A stretch of 64,000 nt of DNA from Streptomyces sp. Tu6071 (GCF_000213055.1 NZ_CM001165.1:124001-188000); one strand, 5' to 3'; shown: positions 9,175-18,792, counted from the first letter of the stretch. Notes: generated by a model not told the origin, from the letters alone. Made by a program: numbers and translations.

Positions 9175-10995
9175 ATGCCCTTTCCCCCCACGAAGTCCCG
9201 CACCGATCCCCCCACCGGTTCTCCCCACAGAACCGCCGGGTCCACCCGTTCGCGCGGCCGGCGCCGCGCGACCGTGCTCACCGCCGTCTCGGCCCTGCTC
9301 ACGCCGCTGTTCCTGCTCGCGCCCACGGGGCAGGCGACGGCCGCGGACCTGCCCGGCGGCGGGGATCTCGGCCCGAACGTGAAGGTCTTCGACCCCTCGA
9401 CCCCCGATATCCAGGGTCAGGTGGACACGATCTTCAAGCAGCAGGAGTCCGCCCAGTTCGGCGACGGGCGCTACCAGCTCCTGTTCAAGCCCGGCACGTA
9501 TGACAATCTCAATGTCCAACTCGGCTTCTACACCTCGATATCCGGGCTCGGCCTGAGCCCGGACGACACCACCTTCAACGGTGATGTCACCGTGGACGCC
9601 GGCTGGTTCAACGGCAATGCCACGCAGAACTTCTGGCGTTCGGCGGAGAACCTGGCGCTCAACCCGGTCAACGGCACGGACCGCTGGGCCGTCGCGCAGG
9701 CCGCGCCGTTCCGCCGGATGCACGTCAAGGGCGGGCTCAACCTCGCGCCGGACGGGTACGGCTGGGCCAGTGGCGGCTACATCGCCGACAGCAAGATCGA
9801 CGGCGAGGTCGGCCCGTACTCGCAGCAGCAGTGGTACACGCGTGACAGCTCGGTCGGCGGGTGGACCAACGGCGTGTGGAACATGGTGTTCTCGGGGGTG
9901 AACGGCGCTCCGGCGCAGTCCTTCCCCGAGCCGCCGTACACCACCTTGGACTCGACGCCCGTCTCGCGCGAGAAGCCGTTCCTCTACCTCGACGGGAACG
10001 ACTACAAGGTGTTCGTCCCCGCCAAGCGCGAGAACGCGCGCGGCACCACCTGGGAGGGGGGCAACCCGGCGGGCGAGTCCCTCTCGCTCGACCAGTTCTA
10101 CGTGGTCAAGCCGGGTACGAGCGCCGACACGATCAACCAGGCGGTCGAGCAGGGCCTGCACCTGCTCTTCACGCCGGGGATCTACCACGTCGACAAGCCC
10201 ATCGAGATCAACCGGCCCAATACGGTCGTGCTGGGCCTCGGCTACGCGACGATCGTGCCGGACGGCGGCGCGACGGCGCTGCGCGTCGGCGACGTGGACG
10301 GCGTGAAGGTGGCCGGTCTCCTCGTGGACGCGGGCACCACCAAGTCGGACACGCTCGTCGAGGTCGGCACGAAGGGGACGCACACGGACCACGCGGCGAA
10401 CCCCACCTCGCTCCAGGACGTCTTCATCCGGGTCGGCGGCGCCGGTCCCGGCAAGGCGGACAACGGCATGGTGATCAACAGTGACGACACGATCATCGAC
10501 CACACCTGGATCTGGCGGGCCGACCACGGCGACGGGGTCGGCTGGGAGACCAACCGCGCGGACTACGGGTTCACGGTGAACGGCGACGACGTCCTCGCGA
10601 CGGGCCTGTTCGTCGAGCACTTCAACAAGTACGACGTGCTGTGGAACGGCGAGCGCGGCCGGACGATCTTCTTCCAGAACGAGAAGGCGTACGACGCCCC
10701 GAACCAGGCCGCGGTCCAGGACGGCGCCACGAAGGGCTTCGCGGCGTACAAGGTCGCGGACTCGGTGCGGACCCACGAGGGCTGGGGGCTCGGCAGTTAC
10801 TGCAACTTCACCGCCGATCCCTCGATCCAGCAGGACAACGGCTTCCAGGCCCCGGCCAACCCGGGCGTGAAGTTCCACGACCTGCTCGTCGTCTCGCTCG
10901 GCGGCATGGGCCAGTACAACCACGTCATCAACGATGTCGGCGGCGCCACCTCGGGCACCGACACGATCCCCTCGCAGGTGGTGTCCTGGCCATAA
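9175..10995 (+). CDS. Exported beta-helix (pectate-lyase-like) protein
   Basis: A 606-residue secreted protein with an Arg-rich N-terminus and a signal peptide ending near residue 57 (GQATAADLP). The body reads as a right-handed parallel beta-helix: repeating short strands, FKPGTY and FTPGIYHVDKP coil starts, and NTVVLGLG and KVAGLLVDAG turns. Homologues are often labelled adenylyl cyclase or coagulation factor 5/8 domain protein; I see no evidence for either activity. A polysaccharide- or glycan-binding or lyase role is inference. The ATG at 9175 has GGAG ten bases upstream; the longer open frame reaching 8332 is not supported. Confidence 0.8.
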   Translation: MPFPPTKSRTDPPTGSPHRTAGSTRSRGRRRATVLTAVSALLTPLFLLAPTGQATAADLPGGGDLGPNVKVFDPSTPDIQGQVDTIFKQQESAQFGDGRYQLLFKPGTYDNLNVQLGFYTSISGLGLSPDDTTFNGDVTVDAGWFNGNATQNFWRSAENLALNPVNGTDRWAVAQAAPFRRMHVKGGLNLAPDGYGWASGGYIADSKIDGEVGPYSQQQWYTRDSSVGGWTNGVWNMVFSGVNGAPAQSFPEPPYTTLDSTPVSREKPFLYLDGNDYKVFVPAKRENARGTTWEGGNPAGESLSLDQFYVVKPGTSADTINQAVEQGLHLLFTPGIYHVDKPIEINRPNTVVLGLGYATIVPDGGATALRVGDVDGVKVAGLLVDAGTTKSDTLVEVGTKGTHTDHAANPTSLQDVFIRVGGAGPGKADNGMVINSDDTIIDHTWIWRADHGDGVGWETNRADYGFTVNGDDVLATGLFVEHFNKYDVLWNGERGRTIFFQNEKAYDAPNQAAVQDGATKGFAAYKVADSVRTHEGWGLGSYCNFTADPSIQQDNGFQAPANPGVKFHDLLVVSLGGMGQYNHVINDVGGATSGTDTIPSQVVSWP

Positions 10996-11025
10996 GCGGC
11001 CCGGCACCCACCGCCCCGAGGACAG

Positions 11026-11067
11026 CCGGGGCCCGGTCACCTTCGCCGGACGGTGACCGGGCCCCGG
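11026..11067 (+). terminator. Hairpin terminator after the beta-helix protein
   Basis: A perfect 16-bp stem (11026-11041 with 11052-11067) and a 10-nt loop, 30 bp after the stop. It lies between convergent genes and may serve both. Confidence 0.8.
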
Positions 11068-11128
11068 CCCGTGTCGTGGCAGGGACGGCGGTACGGGGCC
11101 CGAGCGATCCGGCGCGTACCGGCCGCGC

Positions 11129-11866
11129 TCAGCGGCCCCCCGTCACCCGCAGGATCGCCCCGGTCGCGTACGAGGACTCGGGCGACAGGAACCAGGCGAC
11201 GGCGGCGGCGATCTCGGAGAGTTCACCGATGCGCCGCAGCGGGACCCCGGCGGCCATCCGCGCCGGGCGCTCCGGGTCGGGGTGGAAGTCGGTCACCACG
11301 GCGCCGGGGGCGACGGAGTTGACCCGGATGCCGGAGGGGCCGACCTCCTTGGAGAGGCCGATGGTGAGCGCGTCCACGGCGGCCTTGCTCGCCGCGTAGT
11401 GAATGAACTCGCCGGGCGAGCCGAGCGTCGCGGCGCCGGAGGAGATGTTGACGATCGCGCCCTGGATGCCGTCGCGCTCCCAGTCGCGCACGGCACGGCG
11501 CGCGCACAGCAGGCAGCCGAGGACATTGACGTCGAGTGCGCGGCGCATCCCGGCGGCGTCGGCGTCCGCGAGCCTGCCGATCGGGCCGCTGACACCCGCG
11601 TTGTTGACGAGCCCGGTGACCGGGCCGAGCGCGCCGGCCGCCTCGTCGAAGAGCCGCTCGACGTCGGCCTCGTCGGCGGTGTCCCCGCCGATCGCGACGG
11701 CCTTCACGCCCCGCGCCCGCGCGTCCTCGGCGACGGCCTCGGCCTCCTCGCGGCCCGCGTGGTAACCGACCGCGACGTGGTGGCCCTCGTCGGCGAGCCG
11801 CGCCACGACGGCGGCGCCGATCCCCCGGCTGCCGCCGGTGACCACGGTGACCTGCTGACGGGACAT
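11129..11866 (-). CDS. SDR family oxidoreductase
   Basis: A 245-residue classical short-chain dehydrogenase/reductase. TGGSRGIG near residue 10 binds NAD(P), NNAG is the structural motif, and SS plus YAASK supply the catalytic Ser, Tyr and Lys. SRG after the glycine motif hints at NADP(H). The nearest textbook relatives are FabG/glucose-1-dehydrogenase-like enzymes; the substrate is unknown. It stands alone, converging on the beta-helix gene, with GGAG before the ATG at 11866. Confidence 0.9.
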   Translation of the reverse strand: MSRQQVTVVTGGSRGIGAAVVARLADEGHHVAVGYHAGREEAEAVAEDARARGVKAVAIGGDTADEADVERLFDEAAGALGPVTGLVNNAGVSGPIGRLADADAAGMRRALDVNVLGCLLCARRAVRDWERDGIQGAIVNISSGAATLGSPGEFIHYAASKAAVDALTIGLSKEVGPSGIRVNSVAPGAVVTDFHPDPERPARMAAGVPLRRIGELSEIAAAVAWFLSPESSYATGAILRVTGGR

Positions 11867-11929
11867 GGCTCCTCCAGGGGCTCGCTCGCTGTGACCCTCA
11901 CCCTAGACGGGGCACCACCTGCCAAGACG

Positions 11930-11966
11930 CCCGGCCCCGGCACGCGCGGGGCGTACCGGGGCCGGG
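11930..11966 (-). terminator. Hairpin terminator of the S53 peptidase gene
   Basis: A 16-bp stem with one mismatch (11930-11945 with 11951-11966) and a 5-nt loop, 38 bp downstream of the peptidase stop on the minus strand. Confidence 0.7.
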
Positions 11967-12003
11967 CGGGGGCACCGAGCCGGGGAGGGGGCTCGGCGCG
12001 GGT

Positions 12004-13956
12004 TCAGCGCCTGCGGAAGGACTTCAGGTAGCCGCCGGCCGGGGTGCCGACGCCGGTGACGTCGTCGTAGCCGGGGACCGCCTTGAGCGAGGCGTCCTTG
12101 CCGAGGACACGCAGGGTCGTCCTCGTCCCGTCGCTGTCGTCGTAGCTGTTGACGTAGTCGGTGCGGACGACCGCGAGCCCCTTGCCCTTGCCGAGCGGGG
12201 AGTCGGTGACGTCGTGGTAGGCCGAGGTGCCGTACCGGTCGTAGATCGCCGGGTTGGCGAAGCCGATCGGGACACCGTGCTGCGCCTGCTGCGCGAGGGC
12301 CTGCACCCCGGCGACGACGGGCGCGGCCAGCGAGGTCCCGCCGATGCGGTACTCGCCGTACTGGAGCGAGCCGTCGGGGAAGGTCTGCGTCTGGCCCACG
12401 AGGAAACCGGTGTTCGGGTCGGCGACCGCCGCGATGTCGGGGATGGTTCGCATGGCCTGCTTGCCGTTCGCCTTCGCGAGCTTCCCGGGCACCACACCGC
12501 GCTGGTAGAACGGCTGCTCGACGAGCTTGCTGGTGCCGCCGCCCGCGCCCGAGGTGTAGGCGCCGGGGAAGCCGGTCCAGGAGTCGCCGTCGGCGGAGAG
12601 CGGGGCGTTCTGGGTGCCCCAGCCCGTCTCCCACTGGTACTTGTCGCCCTTGCCGACCGCGAGCGAGGTCCCGCCGACCGCGGTCACCCAGGCGGAGTTG
12701 GTCGGCATGTCGACCTGCTTCGTCCCGCTCGACGCGACGTTGTCGCCGTTGTCGCCGGAGGAGAAGTAGAAGCCGATGCCCTCGACCGCGCCGCGCTGGA
12801 ACACCTGGTCGTAGGCGGCGGCACTGGCCGTCGTCTCGTTCGACTCCAGGTCGCCCCAGGAGTTGGAGACGATGTCCGCGAGGCGCCCGTCGACGACCTT
12901 GCTGAGCGAGTCGAGCAGGTCGTCGTCGTAGCAGGAGGCGGCACCGGCGTAGACGATGTCGGCGTCCGGGGCGACGGCGTGCACGGCCTCGACGTCGAGG
13001 GTCTCCTCGCCGTACCAGCCGGAGGCGCCGCATTCCTCGGTGCTGTCGTAGTCCGTGGGCAGAACCTGGGTGAGCTGGCCCTTGCGGAACTTCTTGTCAC
13101 CGTTGCGCTTGGCGTACTGGCTCGCGTCGGCGGCGATGGTGGGCGAGGCGTAGGCGTCGGTGATCGCGACGGTGACGCCCTTGCCGGTCTCCTTGCCCGC
13201 GCCGTAGGCGGCACGGAGCTGCTTGCCCGTGTACCCCTTGACGGCGTACGGGGCCTTCGAGCCGAAGGCCGAGGGCAGCTTCTTGTTCGTCTTCGAGCCG
13301 AAGTACGTCGAGAAGGGCCCGGCGTTGCGGAAGACGGCGTCCGGCGGCGGCAGCGTCTCGTCGTGGCGCGCCTTGTGCGGGGCGTTGTCGAGGCCCGTCA
13401 CGGTGAGGACGGCGCCGTCGAGCGAGGCCGGCACCGACGGGGTCGAGAGCGGCGCGTGGTAGGTGTGGCCGCTACGCGCGTAGTTGTGCAGCTTGGTGGA
13501 GAAGGCGCGCTCGACGGCGGAGGCCCGGCCGGTGACGGTGAGGTAGTTCTGGTCCCGGTCGGCGACCTGGAGCCCGGCGCCGTGCAGCCAGGAGGTGATC
13601 TCGCTGATCTGGTGCGCGTCGGCGCCGAAGCGCTCCCGCGTCTGCTTCGGCGTGAGGTACTTGCCGTAGGCGGGCGAGGAGGGGTCGGAGACCTGGGTGG
13701 CGTAGCGGGCGAGGCCCGCCGCGTCACGCCCGGCCAGGTAGACCCGGACGGTGAGCTGCTTGCCCGCGGACAGGGCGCCGCGGTCGGCGGAGCCCGTGGC
13801 CCAGTGCGGGGTGAGCCCGGCGAGCGTCTGGCGCTTCACGGCGTGGCCGGAGTCGGCGGAGGCCGCGGGAACGGCGAGTGCGAGGCACCCGACGGCCAGC
13901 GGCAGCGCGGCGGCCCGCAGCATCGCGGCGCGCGAACGGGGACGAACAGGTCTCAT
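12004..13956 (-). CDS. Secreted S53 serine peptidase (sedolisin/kumamolisin-like)
   Basis: A 650-residue pre-pro-enzyme. The signal peptide ends around residue 34 (AASADS). A pro-domain of about 180 residues follows, with SDPSSPAYGKYLT typical of pro-kumamolisin. In the catalytic domain, EETLDVE supplies the Glu and Asp, SNSWG the oxyanion Asp region and GGTSLAAP the nucleophile Ser. DVTGVGTPAGG at the C-terminus is the calcium site. These are acid-active endopeptidases, probably extracellular here. The ATG at 13956 was chosen for AGGGGG upstream and the immediate signal peptide; a start 20 codons earlier is unlikely. Confidence 0.93.
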   Translation of the reverse strand: MRPVRPRSRAAMLRAAALPLAVGCLALAVPAASADSGHAVKRQTLAGLTPHWATGSADRGALSAGKQLTVRVYLAGRDAAGLARYATQVSDPSSPAYGKYLTPKQTRERFGADAHQISEITSWLHGAGLQVADRDQNYLTVTGRASAVERAFSTKLHNYARSGHTYHAPLSTPSVPASLDGAVLTVTGLDNAPHKARHDETLPPPDAVFRNAGPFSTYFGSKTNKKLPSAFGSKAPYAVKGYTGKQLRAAYGAGKETGKGVTVAITDAYASPTIAADASQYAKRNGDKKFRKGQLTQVLPTDYDSTEECGASGWYGEETLDVEAVHAVAPDADIVYAGAASCYDDDLLDSLSKVVDGRLADIVSNSWGDLESNETTASAAAYDQVFQRGAVEGIGFYFSSGDNGDNVASSGTKQVDMPTNSAWVTAVGGTSLAVGKGDKYQWETGWGTQNAPLSADGDSWTGFPGAYTSGAGGGTSKLVEQPFYQRGVVPGKLAKANGKQAMRTIPDIAAVADPNTGFLVGQTQTFPDGSLQYGEYRIGGTSLAAPVVAGVQALAQQAQHGVPIGFANPAIYDRYGTSAYHDVTDSPLGKGKGLAVVRTDYVNSYDDSDGTRTTLRVLGKDASLKAVPGYDDVTGVGTPAGGYLKSFRRR

Positions 13957-14222
13957 GAAACCCCCTGGGGTGACGGAGGGATGAGGTGCGGTCTTCCAGG
14001 ACACGGCCGCACGCACCGTTCACTCTGTCGATCAAGTGTTCACGTGGGGTCCATGCGTTGGTCTGGGAAGTGCCAAAGGCGGACCACGGCAACACCAAAG
14101 CGCTCCCCAAGTGGGCACATCACAAAGGGACATGACGCCCTTTCCAGCACCGGTACCCCACCTCACCCCGCCCCGCACGCCCCTCCGTACACGCGCCGCC
14201 CGCCTGCCCCGGGCCCGGCCGG

Positions 14223-14801
14223 AAGGGCTTCGACTGGCGCGCGCACGAGGCCGAACTCAACTCACCGCTCTCGCACTTCGCCGATATCGACGGCACCCCG
14301 GCGCACTACCTGCGCTCGCCCCCTCGCCGAGCCCTCGGGCCACGGCGGCACCTCCCGCGACGCCTTCACGGCGGCTGCCGGCACGAGCAGAGCACGCGCC
14401 CGCTCACGCCGAGCCCCGCTCTCGCGGACTCCCCCGCCGGGCTGCTCGCCCGGATCGTGGAGAAGTACCGCGCCTGGACGGACCGCGGCGGGGAGCCGCG
14501 GACGCGGACGAGCGACGACGACGCCCTGACGCAGGCGTCGCTGCACTGGTTCACGGACACGAACTCCACCTCGTTCCTGCCCTCCTGGGAGTACGACCGG
14601 GGTTTGACCCGCCGCGTCACGCGTGTCCCCGCCGCCGTGGCCGTCTCCCCGGCCGACCTGACCGTCCGCCGCGCCGCTGGGCGGACCGCGCCCTCGACTT
14701 CGCGCGCCACACGGCGTGGCCCCTTCGCGGCGTGGGAGGCACCGGGGTTTACCGCCACGGACTTGAGGGAGCTCTTCGGGCGCCCTGGCGCCGCGTCCTG
14801 A
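14223..14801 (+). pseudogene. Epoxide hydrolase remnant (internal deletion)
   Basis: Two pieces of an alpha/beta-hydrolase epoxide hydrolase survive in one frame. The first (14223-14320) reads FDWRAHEAELNS and HFADIDGTPAHYLRSP, the end of the N-terminal EHN domain. The second (about 14424-14801) reads LADSPAGLLARIVEKYRAW, then FTDTNSTSFLP and FAAWEAPGF, the C-terminal end. The roughly 200 residues that should carry the oxyanion HGWPGS and catalytic Asp are missing, replaced by about 30 unrelated codons, and no start or N-terminal 60-80 residues are seen. It cannot encode an active enzyme. Confidence 0.85.
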
Positions 14802-14808
14802 GCCCCTG

Positions 14809-15825
14809 TCACGGTGCGGACGCCTCGGCGCCGGTCCCGTAGCGCTCCGCCGAGGCGCGGGCGTGGGCCGCGCAGCGGGCGCGCAGGGTGGGCGGGGCGA
14901 GGATCTCGGCGTCGGCGCCGAGGGGGGCGAGCTGCTCGAAGGCGACGTCCTCGGACTCGGTGGGGACCGTGACGGTGACGCGGCCGTCCGGGGCCGGTGG
15001 GCCGGGTATCAGTCCATCGGTGCTCGCGGGGCCGAGCGCGGTGGGGAGGCGGCGCAGGCCCTCGGGGGTCAGGCACAGCGTGACGGGGGTGCGCAGCAGG
15101 GCGCGGGCGAAGCGCTCCGCCTCGGCGCGCCAGTGCGTGGCGAGGTCGAAGGAGGCCAGGCGGACGAAGGGCTCGCACGGTTCGAGCGTGGTGACGCGTT
15201 CGACGCGGTACGTGCGCCACGCGGCGGTCCGCGCGCCCTCGCCGGGGACCCGCCCGACCACGTACCAGACCCCGGCCTTGAGGACGAGGCCGTACGGCTC
15301 GTAGACGCGGGCGACGGTGCGGGCGGGGCGGTCCTCGCGCGCCGGGCGGGCGTAGCGCAGGCGGACCGTGCGGTCGTCCCACACGGCGCGGGCGAGGGCG
15401 GGGAGGAGCGGGGGCGCGGCGGGTTCGCTGAACCAGGCGGGGGCGTCGAGGTGGAAGCGGCGCACGGAGGACTCGGCGGCGGCGCGCAGCGAGGGGAGCA
15501 GGGTGGCGGCGAGCTTGAGGCGCGCGGTGCCCGCGGCCTGGCCGAGGCCGAGGTCGGCGAGCGCGGTGGGCAGTCCGCCGAGGTAGAGAGTCTCGGCCTC
15601 GGTCGGGTGCAGGCTCGTGAGCCGCGTGCGGTGCCCGGGGGCGAGGTGGTAGCCGCCGGCCCGCCCGCGCTCCGCCCGTACCGGGACGCCCGCCTCCCGG
15701 AGGGCCTGCGCGTCGCGGATCACGGTGCGCTCGGAGACCTCCAGGGCGCGCGCGAGCGCGGCGGCGGTGAGGCCGGGCGAGGACTGGACGAGCAGGGCCA
15801 TGCGCAGGAGGCGGGCGGCGCGCAT
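14809..15825 (-). CDS. HTH-WYL transcriptional regulator
   Basis: A 338-residue regulator. The N-terminal HTH_11-type wing-helix is residues 1-60 (LTAAALARALEVSERTVIRDAQAL), followed by a WYL domain (VRLRYARP, WYVVGRVPGEGARTAAWRTYRVERV) and a C-terminal WCX extension. WYL domains sense nucleotide-like or nucleic-acid ligands in other proteins. The ATG at 15825 lies 4 bp past the stop of the Nudix gene, so the two form an operon; a regulator of DNA damage or of that Nudix enzyme is possible but unproven. Confidence 0.9.
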   Translation of the reverse strand: MRAARLLRMALLVQSSPGLTAAALARALEVSERTVIRDAQALREAGVPVRAERGRAGGYHLAPGHRTRLTSLHPTEAETLYLGGLPTALADLGLGQAAGTARLKLAATLLPSLRAAAESSVRRFHLDAPAWFSEPAAPPLLPALARAVWDDRTVRLRYARPAREDRPARTVARVYEPYGLVLKAGVWYVVGRVPGEGARTAAWRTYRVERVTTLEPCEPFVRLASFDLATHWRAEAERFARALLRTPVTLCLTPEGLRRLPTALGPASTDGLIPGPPAPDGRVTVTVPTESEDVAFEQLAPLGADAEILAPPTLRARCAAHARASAERYGTGAEASAP

Positions 15826-15829
15826 CGGC

Positions 15830-16339
15830 TCAGAGCGCCGCGGTGTTCCGGTCGTCCACCTCGGCCTGGGTGCGCGCGAACCACGCGGACTCCTCCTCGC
15901 CGAGCGCCCGCTCGATGCGGAGGAGGGAGAAGCGCTCCAGGGGCGGGAGGGCGTCGAGCGCGAACCAGCCGACCTCCAGGGACTCCTCGTCGGCGGCGAA
16001 CGCCTCGCCGCCCGTGGCACGGCAGCGGAAGGTGAGGTCGAGGAACTGGCAGCGGTCGCCGTTGGGGTAGGCGATCGGCTTGAGGGTCTCGACGAGGACG
16101 AGGCGTTCGACCTCGCAGTGCACCCCGGTCTCCTCCTGGACCTCGCGGACGATGGTCTCGGCGGGCTGTTCGTCCGGTTCGCAGATCCCTGCGGGAAGGT
16201 TCCATCTGCCGGTGTCGGCGCGGCGTCCGAGGAGGAGGCGTCCCGCCTCGTCGAGGACGACACCGCTGACGCCGGGCAGGAGGAGAAGGTCCTGGCCGAT
16301 CTTCTGGCGCAGGCCGAGGATGAATTCCGGGGTGGGCAT
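15830..16339 (-). CDS. Nudix hydrolase (169 aa), upstream of WYL regulator
   Basis: A single-domain Nudix enzyme. The box runs from AGICEPDE to REVQEETG with all glutamates present (about residues 49-71). The N-terminal stretch PTPEFILGLRQKIGQDLLLLPGV and the ESLEVGWFALDALPP C-terminus fit the ADP-ribose/NADH-type Nudix hydrolases common in Streptomyces. Nucleotide substrate not determinable. The ATG at 16339 is the only good start. Co-transcribed with the WYL regulator. Confidence 0.9.
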   Translation of the reverse strand: MPTPEFILGLRQKIGQDLLLLPGVSGVVLDEAGRLLLGRRADTGRWNLPAGICEPDEQPAETIVREVQEETGVHCEVERLVLVETLKPIAYPNGDRCQFLDLTFRCRATGGEAFAADEESLEVGWFALDALPPLERFSLLRIERALGEEESAWFARTQAEVDDRNTAAL

Positions 16340-16363
16340 GGCCCGACCCTATCGGGAGGCGCC

Positions 16364-16400
16364 GCGCGTGAGCCCGCGCACCGGGCGGGGGCTCACGCGC
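16364..16400 (-). terminator. Hairpin terminator of lnt
   Basis: A 12-bp perfect stem (16364-16375 with 16389-16400) and a 13-nt loop between lnt and the Nudix gene on the same strand. Confidence 0.6.
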
Positions 16401-16438
16401 TGACGCGGACGGGGCCGGGGGGACGCCCGGACCGGGGC

Positions 16439-18037
16439 TCAGGCGGCGCGGCGCCCGCGCACGCCGCGGGTGATCGCCCAGGCGAGGCCACCGGCCGCGA
16501 CGACGACGAGTGCCGTCTCGGGCGCGATGCCCATCCGGGTCGCCGGGGTCTCCGAGGTGCGCAGCGGGACGTCGTCGACGAGCGTCGCGGGCACGAACAT
16601 GCCCGTGCGCTGAACGATCTCCCCGTCCGGGCGGATGACGGCGCTGACCCCGCTGGTGACGGGCACGGTGACGCTGCGGCTGTGCTCGACGGCGCGGACG
16701 CGGGACATGGCGAGCTGCTGGTAGGTCATCTCGCTGCGGTCGAACGTCGCGTTGTTGCTCGGCACGGAGATCAGCTCGGCACCGTGGGTGACGGTGTCGC
16801 GCACGGCCCAGTCGAAGGCGGCCTCGTAGCACGTGGCGATGCCGACGCGGGTGCCGTCGATGGTGAAGACGCCGGGGGCGGTGCCGCGGCTGAAGTCCTG
16901 GGCGACCATCGTCGTCCAGGAGTCGTTGATCCTGTGGAGCAGGGAACGCATCGGCAGGTACTCGCCGAAGGGCTGGATCTGCCGCTTGTCGTACGTCGCC
17001 GTGGGGCCCTTGCCCGGGAGCCACAGGACCTGCTCGTTGTAGAGCTTGCCGTCGTCCTTCTCGACGACGGCGCCGACCGAGATCGGGGCCTTGATCGCCT
17101 GCGCCGCGCTGTCGATCGCGGCGCTCGCGTCGGGGTTGCGGAAGGGGTCGATGTCGGAGGAGTTCTCGGGCCACAGCACGAAGTCGGGTCGCTTGACCTC
17201 GCCGCGGTCCACGCGCTCCGCGAGCCGCTTGGTCTCCTTGACGTGGTAGTCGAGGACGGCGCGGCGCTGGGCGTTGAACTCCAGGCCGGCGCGGGGCACG
17301 TTGCCCTGGATGACGGCGACCCGCGCCGTGCCGGCCTCCGCCTCGTCCGAGACGAGCGCGCGCGAGGCGAGGGCGCCGGCGAGGGGCAGGAGGACGGCGA
17401 GACCGGCGGTGAGCGCGGCGGCGCGGGGCAGCACGCCGCGCGCGCGGCGCTCGTACAGCGCCCGCCCGGCCGCGTACAGGCCGAAGCCGCACAGGACGAC
17501 GGCGAAGCCGAGCACGGGCGTGCCGCCGAGCGCGGCGAGCGGCAGGAAGACGCCGTCGGCCTGGCCGAAGGCGACCTTGCCCCAGGGGAAGCCGCCGAAG
17601 GGGACCCGGGCGCGGGCGGCCTCGCCCGCCGTCCAGAGCGCCGCGGCCCACAGGGGCGCGGCGGGCAGCCGTGAGACGAGGGCGATCCCGGCGCCGACGA
17701 GGGCGCCGAAGACCGCTTCGGCGGCGGCGAGCGCGAGCCAGGGTCCGGAGCCGACCTCGACGCCGGTCCAGACGAGGAGCGGGAGGAAGTAGCCGAGACC
17801 GAAGAGGTAGCCGAGGCCGAGTCCCGCCTTCCAGCTCCGGCCGTGGAGGACCCAGGCGAGCAGGGCGAAGGCGGGGAGCGCGAGCCACCACACCGTACGG
17901 GGCGGGAAGCTCAGGTACAGGAGCACGCCGGCGAGGACGGCGCCGGCGGCGGGCACGAGGCGCAGCAGTCGCCGCCCGCCCCGGGACGCGGGGGCGGGCG
18001 GCGAGGCTTCGTCCGGTGGGGAAAGGGTGACGGTCAC
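16439..18037 (-). CDS. lnt: Apolipoprotein N-acyltransferase Lnt
   Basis: A 532-residue membrane enzyme that N-acylates the N-terminal cysteine of lipoproteins. Several N-terminal membrane helices (about residues 28-230, including LSFPPRTVWWLALPAF) are followed by a nitrilase-fold domain. Its triad is complete: Glu in WPENSSD, Lys in YDKRQIQPFGEYLP and Cys in IATCYEAAFDW. A last helix (LVVVAAGGLAWAI) re-enters the membrane. In some actinomycetes Lnt is fused to or next to a Ppm1-type dolichol-phosphate mannose synthase; here it stands alone. Confidence 0.93.
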   Translation of the reverse strand: MTVTLSPPDEASPPAPASRGGRRLLRLVPAAGAVLAGVLLYLSFPPRTVWWLALPAFALLAWVLHGRSWKAGLGLGYLFGLGYFLPLLVWTGVEVGSGPWLALAAAEAVFGALVGAGIALVSRLPAAPLWAAALWTAGEAARARVPFGGFPWGKVAFGQADGVFLPLAALGGTPVLGFAVVLCGFGLYAAGRALYERRARGVLPRAAALTAGLAVLLPLAGALASRALVSDEAEAGTARVAVIQGNVPRAGLEFNAQRRAVLDYHVKETKRLAERVDRGEVKRPDFVLWPENSSDIDPFRNPDASAAIDSAAQAIKAPISVGAVVEKDDGKLYNEQVLWLPGKGPTATYDKRQIQPFGEYLPMRSLLHRINDSWTTMVAQDFSRGTAPGVFTIDGTRVGIATCYEAAFDWAVRDTVTHGAELISVPSNNATFDRSEMTYQQLAMSRVRAVEHSRSVTVPVTSGVSAVIRPDGEIVQRTGMFVPATLVDDVPLRTSETPATRMGIAPETALVVVAAGGLAWAITRGVRGRRAA

Positions 18038-18121
18038 GCTCCGGAGTTTACGGCCGGGGGGCGGGAGGTGGCCCTGTGGCGTGGGTCTCGGGTGGGAGGG
18101 CGCGTCGCGCGTCCGCCCGGG

Positions 18122-18709
18122 TCACGCTCCGGCGGGTGCCTGGCCGGGGCCGCCGTGGGTCCCGTAGAGGTGGAGTCGTCTGCGGATCTCGTGGACGGCG
18201 GATTCGGCGTCGTCGACGGTGAAGGTGAAGGTGCGGCCGTCGCCGAGGCGCAGGACGACTCCCTCGCCGCGGCGTACGACGACGGCGGTGCCGAGTTCCG
18301 GTCGCCAGCGGTAGCCGTAGCCGCCCCACTGGCGCGGGGTGACGGCGGGCGCGAAGTCGGCCTCGACGACGTGGGCGAGGGGGATGCTGCGGCGGGGTAC
18401 GCCGATGTGCCCGCAGCGGACTTCGAGGGTCGCGTGGTCGACACGCACGGCGACGCTCACGAAGGCGAGGGTGCCGAAGAGGATGAGGAGCCCGGCGAGC
18501 AGGCAGCCGACGACCGACATGGCGAGTGCGGCGACGCCGGAGGTCCAGGTGGAGTTGACCGCGAGGGCGATGCCGAGGGCGACGCAGGCGACACCGGCGA
18601 GGGCGAGTACCCATTGCACGCGGTTCGTCGCGGTACCCGTCCAGACCTCGGGGTGGGCACCGGCGTCCGCCGGGCCCGTGGGCGCGTCGTCATGGGGTGG
18701 ATGCCTCAT
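18122..18709 (-). CDS. Two-helix membrane protein with PH-like C-terminal domain
   Basis: 195 residues. After a hydrophilic start come two membrane helices (about 33-55 and 60-88), then a beta-rich domain with LEVRCGHIGVPRRSIPLAHV and FTVDDAESAVHEIRRRL. The pattern recalls the small Streptomyces membrane proteins with a bacterial PH-like domain (DUF3093-like). No enzymatic motif is seen. ATG at 18709; the gene is 84 bp upstream of lnt on the same strand, so a shared transcript is possible. Function unknown. Confidence 0.72.
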   Translation of the reverse strand: MRHPPHDDAPTGPADAGAHPEVWTGTATNRVQWVLALAGVACVALGIALAVNSTWTSGVAALAMSVVGCLLAGLLILFGTLAFVSVAVRVDHATLEVRCGHIGVPRRSIPLAHVVEADFAPAVTPRQWGGYGYRWRPELGTAVVVRRGEGVVLRLGDGRTFTFTVDDAESAVHEIRRRLHLYGTHGGPGQAPAGA

Positions 18710-18792
18710 GGCGCCGAGCGTACTCAGAATCCGCGCCCGGGGAGGCCCCCGCGCAGGGGTGCGTCCGGTGGAACCGGCCACACCGGGCGGAT

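Noticed and set aside
9085..11040. 651-codon minus-strand frame over the beta-helix gene
   Set aside because: Arg/Val/Asp-rich shadow with no motif; the plus strand has a signal peptide and repeats.
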